This document shows, piece by piece, positions 1 to 5,074 of a stretch of 6,808 nucleotides of DNA; position 1 is the first letter of the stretch; each line of letters opens with the position of its first letter. This DNA is from Ignavibacteria bacterium. Lineage in GTDB: Bacteria > Bacteroidota > Ignavibacteria > Ignavibacteriales > Melioribacteraceae. The notes under the pieces were generated by a model that made no database searches, was not told the origin of the DNA, and was given only the letters and a program-made list of their open reading frames with translations. The DNA lies in assembly GCA_027347805.1 (NCBI GenBank), contig DAIEQP010000063.1, positions 1 to 6,808 on the forward strand, given 5' to 3'. The position numbers were made by a program, and so were the translations under genes.

Positions 1-7
1 TTCCTAA

Positions 8-994
8 TTATGCGTTAAGATTAGACATTACAGCTTCCGGGTACCTTGTTCCGCTAGCAAGTCCCAATGGGAAAATTAATTCTATAATTTTTAATACATC
101 ATTGGTTAAAACTATTTCAGCTGCATTAATATTTTCTTCGATGTGTTTAGGCTTTGTTGTACCGGGAATAGGAACTATAAAATCTTTTTGTGCAAGAACC
201 CAGGCAAGCGCCAACTGGCCGGGCAATACATTTTTTTGTTTTGCCAATTCTGTTACTTTATTCACCAAATCAATATTCTTTTGGAAATTTTCACCTTGAA
301 ATCTTGGAGAAAATCTTCTGTAATCATTTTCGGGCAAGTCTTCAAATTTCTGGAAACGTGCCGTTAAAAATCCTCGTCCCAATGGACTGTAAGCGACAAA
401 ACCAATTCCCAAACTATTTATTACATCGAATAATTCTGTTTCGGGGTCACGTGTCCATAATGAATATTCAGTTTGCAATGCATTAATTGGATGTACAGCA
501 TGGGCTTTTTTAATTGTTGATGGCGCTGCTTCACTAAGCCCTAAAAATCTTACTTTACCTTCTTTAACAAGTTCAGACATTGCGCCGACCGTTTCTTCAA
601 TTGGTGTTGATTTATCTACACGATGCTGGTAATACAAATCAATATGATCAACCCCAAGCCGTTTTAGGGATGCTTCGCAGCAAGCTTTTACATATTCAGG
701 TCTGCCATTTATGCCTCTTGCGTGCGGATCCTGTGACCTTACAATTCCGAATTTAGTTGCCAGAAAAATTTTATCTCTTTTCCCTTTGATTGCTTTTCCA
801 ACAAGTTCTTCGTTTTTGAAAGGTCCATACATATCTGCTGTATCTAAAAAGTTTATTCCGAGTTCCAAAGCACGATGAATTGTAGAAATCGATTCAGCAT
901 CATTTGCGCCGGAATAAAACTCAGACATTCCCATACATCCCAAACCAATAGAAGAAACTTCAGGGCCATTTTTCCCGAGAGTTCTTTTTTTCAT
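8..994 (-). CDS. Aldo/keto reductase, AKR13 (YakC)-like
   Basis: This is a full-length (328 aa) soluble cytoplasmic oxidoreductase of the aldo/keto reductase TIM-barrel superfamily, expected to reduce aldehydes or ketones with NADPH. The catalytic tetrad is visible: D51 and Y56 in DTADMYG, K81 in ATKFG, and H124 in YYQHRVD. The N-terminal RTLGKNGPEVSSIGLGCMGM is the usual first strand. The C-terminal GQLALAWVL (259-267) and PIPGTTK (276-282) form the family cofactor-binding region. The overall pattern resembles the AKR13/YakC-type branch, but the substrate cannot be read from sequence. The ATG start is supported by AAAGGA on the minus strand about 8 bases upstream (near 1003-1008). The gene lies 45 bases downstream of the lipoprotein gene on the same strand and could be co-transcribed with it, although no functional link is apparent. 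The stop codon is only 7 bases from the window edge, so any terminator is outside. Confidence 0.95.
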   Translation of the reverse strand: MKKRTLGKNGPEVSSIGLGCMGMSEFYSGANDAESISTIHRALELGINFLDTADMYGPFKNEELVGKAIKGKRDKIFLATKFGIVRSQDPHARGINGRPEYVKACCEASLKRLGVDHIDLYYQHRVDKSTPIEETVGAMSELVKEGKVRFLGLSEAAPSTIKKAHAVHPINALQTEYSLWTRDPETELFDVINSLGIGFVAYSPLGRGFLTARFQKFEDLPENDYRRFSPRFQGENFQKNIDLVNKVTELAKQKNVLPGQLALAWVLAQKDFIVPIPGTTKPKHIEENINAAEIVLTNDVLKIIELIFPLGLASGTRYPEAVMSNLNA

Positions 995-1039
995 TTTAAT
1001 TTTCCTTTAATGATTTTTCAAAAACACTTTCTAAATTAA

Positions 1040-1921
1040 CTATAATTTTTCACTACCGGTTCCATAATCACGTTCTAGTATAGTTGGAATCTGAATCAGA
1101 GAATGTTTAGCAGAATATTCATGTGCAGCGACTCTTTTTTCTGCAACCTCTTTGAGAGCTTCAGTGTAAGCATCATCATATGAATACCCTTTTCTCATTA
1201 AATCTCTCTCGGTTATTTCACAAGAAATTGAAAACTCTAATTCTTCACAAGACATTTCACTATCAATCCAGATTTCGTTTTGGGGAATAAAATGATAAGC
1301 CAAGTCGTTGCCGCTAAATCCAAAATCAGGAAAAATATCCCGCCTGACATTTGGCCCATCCACAATCCAGATATCAATTCCATTTCTTTTCCCAAAATAC
1401 GAACGATAAATATTTTTCAGTTGAATCGAATCGGGTAAATCGATAATCTCTTTTAAATTGTCGCAGTCTGTTGGTGATACTTTACACAATGATTTTTCGT
1501 GAAAAGAAATTAGTTTCTCATCGATTCTTCTCATTTTTAATTCAAGCGCAAGAGATGAATCATGGGCCTCGGCATAACTCAGCCCCTTTTGTGCCATTAA
1601 ATTTCTTTCATGAAGTTCGTGCGCAAGCGTGTATTTAAATTCTTCTGTTGTTATTGAATGATCAATCCATATTTCATTTTGCGGAATAAATAGGTAGCGC
1701 TCACCATTCCCTCCGTATAAAAATTCCGGATATATATCGTTTCTGATTGCAAGTCCGTCAACGATCCATATGTTTTTTCCACCTATTTCTTTGAGTGGAA
1801 TGCGATATATGTTTCCGCCGGGGAGATATTTTATAGGGTTAATCTTATTAAAAGAATTGTTAACTGCGCATGAAACTGTTAAAAGAATTAATAACCCGGC
1901 AATTAAATGTTTTTTATACAT
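1040..1921 (-). CDS. Lipoprotein with two copies of an HELHE-containing domain, function unknown
   Basis: I do not recognise a named family. Starting at ATG 1921 the protein has 293 residues. A short basic N-terminus (YKKH), a hydrophobic segment and LTVSC (C18) form a signal-peptidase-II lipobox, so it should be a membrane-anchored lipoprotein. It contains two homologous units of about 86 residues (48-133 and 182-268). Both carry IWIVDG, an R..DI(Y/F)P(E/D)F stretch and the identical decapeptide FIPQNEIWID (78-87 and 211-220). Each unit ends in a helical part: AHELHERNLM with downstream SYAEAH in unit 1, and SCEITERDLM with SYDDAY in unit 2. H101, E102, E105 and H120 of unit 1 could be metal ligands or a zincin-like site. 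This is inference, because there is no classical HExxH. Unit 2 has C234 and Y252 in place of the two histidines. A TTG two codons upstream (1927) is less likely: AGAAAG at 1930-1935 sits 8 bases from the ATG but only 2 from the TTG. Confidence 0.85.
   Translation of the reverse strand: MYKKHLIAGLLILLTVSCAVNNSFNKINPIKYLPGGNIYRIPLKEIGGKNIWIVDGLAIRNDIYPEFLYGGNGERYLFIPQNEIWIDHSITTEEFKYTLAHELHERNLMAQKGLSYAEAHDSSLALELKMRRIDEKLISFHEKSLCKVSPTDCDNLKEIIDLPDSIQLKNIYRSYFGKRNGIDIWIVDGPNVRRDIFPDFGFSGNDLAYHFIPQNEIWIDSEMSCEELEFSISCEITERDLMRKGYSYDDAYTEALKEVAEKRVAAHEYSAKHSLIQIPTILERDYGTGSEKL
1118..1378 (-). repeat. Domain repeat, copy 2 (histidines lost)
   Basis: This segment encodes residues 182-268 of the lipoprotein, the second unit. 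It keeps IWIVDG and FIPQNEIWID exactly. The helix equivalent to HELHER reads C234-E235-I236-T237-E238-R239, and the later histidine is Y252, after a one-residue deletion. The glutamates and the arginine are retained. The pattern suggests a structural or regulatory copy beside a possibly active copy 1. Confidence 0.8.
1523..1780 (-). repeat. Domain repeat, copy 1 (intact HELHE motif)
   Basis: This segment encodes residues 48-133 of the lipoprotein, the first of two homologous units. It has IWIVDG, FIPQNEIWID, then H101-E102-L103-H104-E105-R106 and H120. It is homologous at protein level to 1118-1378. The corresponding DNA has diverged at many third positions, so this is an old internal duplication and not a recent tandem copy. 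Confidence 0.8.
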
Positions 1922-1957
1922 CGTCAAAACTTTCTAAAATTCTTTTGTTGGACAATA

Positions 1958-1997
1958 TAACTGAATCAGAGGTTTATATTTTTAACAGAATCAGTTA
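1958..1997. promoter_or_regulatory. Imperfect dyad in the divergent intergenic region, possible operator
   Basis: TAACTGAATC (1958-1967) and GAATCAGTTA (1988-1997) are inverted copies matching at 9 of 10 positions, including a perfect 7-base outer arm (TAACTGA/TCAGTTA). They are separated by 20 bases. The position between two divergent genes suits a regulator-binding site. It could also be a weak hairpin in the leader of the minus-strand transcript. No regulator gene is visible nearby. Confidence 0.35.
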
Positions 1998-2002
1998 ATT
2001 TG
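1973..2002 (+). promoter_or_regulatory. Candidate FCB-type promoter for the GH127 gene
   Basis: TTAATTTG at 1995-2002 matches 5 of the 6 fixed positions of the Bacteroidota -7 consensus TAnnTTTG. TTTA at 1973-1976, 18 bases upstream, could stand for the -33 TTTG. This would give a leader of roughly 50 bases before the ATG at 2057. The -7 element overlaps the right arm of the dyad, so a bound regulator could block it. The match is weak and was made by eye. Confidence 0.28.
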
Positions 2003-2008
2003 AGGTGC

Positions 2009-2016
2009 CAAACATA
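2009..2016 (-). promoter_or_regulatory. Candidate -7 element for the lipoprotein/AKR unit
   Basis: On the minus strand this reads TATGTTTG, a full match to the Bacteroidota -7 consensus TAnnTTTG. Transcription from here would start near 2005 and give a leader of about 84 bases that contains the dyad. No convincing -33 TTTG is seen 19-21 bases upstream, so support is limited. Confidence 0.28.
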
Positions 2017-2056
2017 TCAGAAAAGATTAATCGCTTATTGATTCCGGAGATATCTC

Positions 2057-4462
2057 ATGAAAGCTTTTCAAGTTTTATTTATTCTTTTTTTCTGCTCAAT
2101 AATATTTTCACAAAGCAAAAAAGATTATCCAATCAAACCGGTTCCATTTACTAAAGTTCACATTACACAGGGTTTCTGGTTTAATAGAATGGAAACAAAC
2201 CGTAGTGTAACAATTCCCGCTTCAATAAAACTTTTGGAAGAAACCGGGCGGATGAAAAATTTTGAAATAGCAGCCAAGCGGGCAACAGGAGATTTTTGCT
2301 CGCCGTATTATTTTGATGATTCTGATGCATACAAAGTTATTGAAGCTGCTTCATATACATTGATGTTAAAATCTGATGATGAACTAGAAAAAAAGCTTGA
2401 TCAGATGATAGAAACAATTTCCGCCGCACAGGAGAAAGATGGTTATCTATATACACCAAGAACAACAGGCACAAAAAAGTTTCAGAGAGTAATTGGTGAT
2501 AAGCGATGGTTGAATGAACAGGGAAGTCATGAACTTTATACAGCGGGACATATGTATGAAGCAGCAGTTGCGCATCATTTAGCTACAGGCAAAAAGAATT
2601 TTTTAGATATAGCAATCAAAAATGCCGATTTAATTTGCTCAGTATTTGGACCCGGAAAAATTCAGCTTCCATCCGGTCATCAGGAAATTGAAATTGGACT
2701 TGTAAAGCTATATCGGCTTACCGGCAACGAAAAATATTTACAAACTGCAAAATTCTTTTTGGATATGCGCGGCAAATATCTTGATGGCAGAAAATCATGG
2801 GGAGAATATAATCAGGATCATAAACCTGTAGTTCAGCAGGATGAAGCTGTCGGGCATGCAGTCCGCGCAGCATATATGTACAGCGGAATGGCTGATGTTG
2901 CTGCATTGACAGGTGATAAAAGTTATATAAATGCGCTGGATAAAATTTGGAGTAATGTTGTTGGAAAAAAATTATATCTCACAGGCGGAATTGGTGCCTC
3001 AGGTTCCTGGGAAGGATTTGCAAAAAATTATGAACTGCCGAATGCAAGCGCATACAACGAAACCTGTGCATCTATTGCAAATATTATGTGGAATCACAGG
3101 ATGTTCTTGTTGAAAGGAGATTCGAAATATATTGATATACTTGAGAAAACACTCTACAATGCTTTATTATCCGGAATTGGTATGAGCGGAGATCTTTTCT
3201 TTTATCCAAATGTTTTGGAATCATACGGTACACATGAAAGATCCAAATGGTTCAGCTGTGCCTGCTGCCCGCCAAATGTTGCAAGATTAATTGCTTCAAT
3301 TGCCGGATACTCGTATGCGGTAAAAGGAAATGATATTTATGTGAACATGTTTGGTAATAATGATGCGGAAATTTCTATTGATGGAGAAATTATTAAACTA
3401 AAGCAGCAATCGAATTATCCATGGGATGGGGCAATAAAAATCACTGTTACTCCTGCTAAAGAAAATCAGGAGTTTGTTCTAAAGATTAGAATCCCGGGAT
3501 GGTCTCAGAACCAGGCAATGCCAAGCGATCTTTATACTTTTTCTGATTTTCAAAAAGAGAAATCATTTTTGAATGTTAACGGTAAATTGGTCCCGATGAA
3601 TCTGAAAGACGGATTTGCTACAATTAAAAGAAAATGGAATAGTAATGATATTGTTGAGTTAACCCTGCCGATGGAAATCAGAAGAATAAAAGCTAATGAA
3701 AAAGTTGAAGCTGATTTGGGAAAAGTTGCTTTGCAAAAAGGCCCTCTTGTTTTTGCAGCAGAATGGAAAGATAATAAGGATGAATATGTAAGAAATATTC
3801 TTCTTCCTGAAGAATCCCAGCTTACATCCAAATTCGAAAAAGATTTACTTAATGGAGTTGAGATAATAAAAGGAAAAGGATTTGGATTCAAAGCAGATGA
3901 AAAGAATAATATCATTAAGACCGAGCAGGAAATTGTTGCAATTCCGTACTATGCCTGGGCTCATCGCGGAAAAGGTGAAATGAGTGTTTGGATAGCGCAG
4001 GATGAAAAAGCAGTTCGACCTTTACAGCAGAAAACAATTTTAAACGACGCTAATATTTCTGTTTCCCACGGAAGTGGTATAGACGCTGTCAGAGATTTTC
4101 TTGAGCCGAAATCTTCAAGTGATGAAACATATCCTAAATTTCACTGGTGGCCGAGCAAAGGAGAAAAAGAATTTGTAGAAATAGAATTCAAAAAACCTTC
4201 TGAAGTTTCTTCGCTTTCGATTTATTGGTTTGATGACACTGGATCCGGAGAATGCAGAATACCACAATCATGGAAACTGCTTTATAAAGATGAAACCGGA
4301 AAATGGAAAGATGTTTATCCGACTAATTCAAAACCGTACGGAACTGAAAAAGATAAATATAATGTTGTTGAATTTGAAACCGTAAAAACACCTGAGCTAA
4401 AACTTGAAATACAATCTGCTAAAGATTTTGCGGGCGGAATTCATGAATTAAAAATTAAATAA
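2057..4462 (+). CDS. Secreted GH127 (DUF1680) beta-L-arabinofuranosidase-type glycoside hydrolase
   Basis: This 801-aa exported enzyme is predicted to hydrolyse terminal beta-L-arabinofuranosides of plant-type glycans or glycoproteins. Residues 1-19 (VLFILFFCSIIFSQ) form a signal peptide without a lipobox, so it is periplasmic or secreted. The (alpha/alpha)6-barrel region (about 30-425) carries the family hallmarks. E319 in GSWEGF is the likely acid/base. E335 and C337 in YNETCAS, and C403 and C404 in SCACCPPN, match the zinc site of the characterised enzyme HypBA1, where the first Cys of the CC pair is the nucleophile. The E319-E335 spacing of 16 equals that of HypBA1 E322-E338. H158, H165 and H267 lie in conserved-looking barrel motifs. 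Beta-rich domains follow (about 425-650). Residues about 660-801 resemble an F5/8-type, galactose-binding-like module that may bind carbohydrate. CCGGAG lies 7 bases before the ATG. Exact substrate is unknown, since GH127 and related families include other arabinofuranosidases. Confidence 0.93.
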   Translation: MKAFQVLFILFFCSIIFSQSKKDYPIKPVPFTKVHITQGFWFNRMETNRSVTIPASIKLLEETGRMKNFEIAAKRATGDFCSPYYFDDSDAYKVIEAASYTLMLKSDDELEKKLDQMIETISAAQEKDGYLYTPRTTGTKKFQRVIGDKRWLNEQGSHELYTAGHMYEAAVAHHLATGKKNFLDIAIKNADLICSVFGPGKIQLPSGHQEIEIGLVKLYRLTGNEKYLQTAKFFLDMRGKYLDGRKSWGEYNQDHKPVVQQDEAVGHAVRAAYMYSGMADVAALTGDKSYINALDKIWSNVVGKKLYLTGGIGASGSWEGFAKNYELPNASAYNETCASIANIMWNHRMFLLKGDSKYIDILEKTLYNALLSGIGMSGDLFFYPNVLESYGTHERSKWFSCACCPPNVARLIASIAGYSYAVKGNDIYVNMFGNNDAEISIDGEIIKLKQQSNYPWDGAIKITVTPAKENQEFVLKIRIPGWSQNQAMPSDLYTFSDFQKEKSFLNVNGKLVPMNLKDGFATIKRKWNSNDIVELTLPMEIRRIKANEKVEADLGKVALQKGPLVFAAEWKDNKDEYVRNILLPEESQLTSKFEKDLLNGVEIIKGKGFGFKADEKNNIIKTEQEIVAIPYYAWAHRGKGEMSVWIAQDEKAVRPLQQKTILNDANISVSHGSGIDAVRDFLEPKSSSDETYPKFHWWPSKGEKEFVEIEFKKPSEVSSLSIYWFDDTGSGECRIPQSWKLLYKDETGKWKDVYPTNSKPYGTEKDKYNVVEFETVKTPELKLEIQSAKDFAGGIHELKIK

Positions 4463-4473
4463 CGGAGTAAAAA

Positions 4474-4980
4474 ATGAGTCTGATTAAAAGTATTAACGAT
4501 TTTCTTGGTGCATGGAAATATGAAAGTGATTCAACACTGAAAGTATTTGGTAATCTGTCTGATGAATCATTGAATCAAAAAATTACTGCTGATGGAAGAT
4601 CACTTGGATTTATAGCATGGCATATTACTCAAAGTATTGGTGAGATGATGTCTAAAACCGGACTTGAATTTCCAGGTTATGTAGATCGCGCTCCTGTTCC
4701 TGCTTCTGTAAATGAAATAAAATCCAGTTATGAAAAATATTCTTCTGCAATGACTGAACAGATTGAAAAAAACTGGAGCGATGAAATGCTGCAGGATGAT
4801 TTAAATATGTATGGCCAGATTTGGAAACGCGCGGATGTTCTTTCAAGTTTAATTGCTCACCAGACTCATCATAGAGGGCAAATGACAGTTTTGATGAGAC
4901 AGGCCGGTTTAAAAGTGCCAGGAGTTTATGGACCATCAAAAGAGGAATGGGCAATTTATGGTATGCCTACAGAAGAATGA
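4474..4980 (+). CDS. DinB/YfiT-fold family protein (putative metal-dependent enzyme)
   Basis: This 168-aa cytoplasmic protein has the four-helix-bundle DinB_2-type pattern. The three histidines that bind a divalent metal in this fold are visible: H50 in FIAWHI, and H129 and H133 in HQTHHRGQ, where the ending HRGQ is characteristic. Members of the superfamily include damage-inducible DinB of Bacillus and thiol-dependent transferases using bacillithiol or mycothiol. The reaction of this member cannot be inferred. It is unrelated to DNA polymerase IV, which shares the name dinB in E. coli. The gene starts 11 bases after the GH127 stop codon with its own GGAG (4464-4467), so the two are very probably co-transcribed, and a terminator follows its stop directly. 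A metabolic link to arabinoside hydrolysis is not evident. Confidence 0.9.
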   Translation: MSLIKSINDFLGAWKYESDSTLKVFGNLSDESLNQKITADGRSLGFIAWHITQSIGEMMSKTGLEFPGYVDRAPVPASVNEIKSSYEKYSSAMTEQIEKNWSDEMLQDDLNMYGQIWKRADVLSSLIAHQTHHRGQMTVLMRQAGLKVPGVYGPSKEEWAIYGMPTEE

Positions 4981-4994
4981 TTTTGTAGAAATAA

Positions 4995-5033
4995 AAAACC
5001 TCGCTTTTATTTCGATAATGAAAGTGAGGTTTT
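4995..5033 (+). terminator. Intrinsic terminator with TTCG apex after the DinB-family gene
   Basis: AAAACCTCGCTTT (4995-5007) pairs over all 13 positions with AAAGTGAGGTTTT (5021-5033), including one G:U pair. Above it TAT-TTCG-ATA (5008-5017) can form a short apical stem closed by a UUCG tetraloop, leaving a 3-base bulge (5018-5020). The A-run before the left arm and the T-run ending the right arm suggest that it can act in both directions. It begins 14 bases after the stop codon at 4980 and separates the GH127-DinB unit from the kinase gene. Confidence 0.85.
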
Positions 5034-5047
5034 CTAGTCTTCTATGC

Positions 5048-5055
5048 TAATTTTG
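5048..5055 (+). promoter_or_regulatory. Candidate -7 element for the sensor kinase gene
   Basis: TAATTTTG matches the Bacteroidota -7 consensus TAnnTTTG at every fixed position and lies between the terminator and the kinase start. Transcription would begin near 5059-5062, leaving a very short leader that just includes the ribosome binding site. The expected -33 position falls inside the terminator's right arm and has no clear TTTG, so this is tentative. Confidence 0.3.
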
Positions 5056-5059
5056 TTTC

Positions 5060-5065
5060 AAAGGA
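5060..5065 (+). promoter_or_regulatory. Ribosome binding site deciding a TTG start
   Basis: AAAGGA lies 9 bases before TTG at 5075. The reading frame is closed by TAA at 5048-5050 and has no ATG or GTG before the signal peptide. The next in-frame ATG (5153, codon 27) would remove that peptide. Confidence 0.75.
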
Positions 5066-5074
5066 ACAAACGAA

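Noticed and set aside
102..486. Three overlapping plus-strand open frames opposite the aldo/keto reductase
   Set aside because: They are antisense to a gene with an intact catalytic tetrad, and their translations look like random low-complexity protein.
1604..1621. HELHER read as a classical HExxH zinc-protease motif
   Set aside because: The order is H-E-L-H-E, with the second histidine one position too early for HExxH. A protease assignment would be over-reading, so only a possible metal site is proposed.
3550..3915. A 121-codon open frame on the minus strand inside the GH127 gene
   Set aside because: It is antisense to a strongly supported coding region, has Ser/Phe-rich composition typical of a reverse-strand shadow, and shows no recognisable domain.
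2057..4462. A polysaccharide-utilisation locus centred on the GH127 gene
   Set aside because: No SusC/SusD-like pair, second glycosidase or sugar transporter is present in the window, and the neighbours are unrelated in type.
4652..4954. A 100-codon minus-strand frame inside the DinB-family gene
   Set aside because: It is a shadow of a gene with clear metal-binding histidines. No ribosome binding site or domain supports it.
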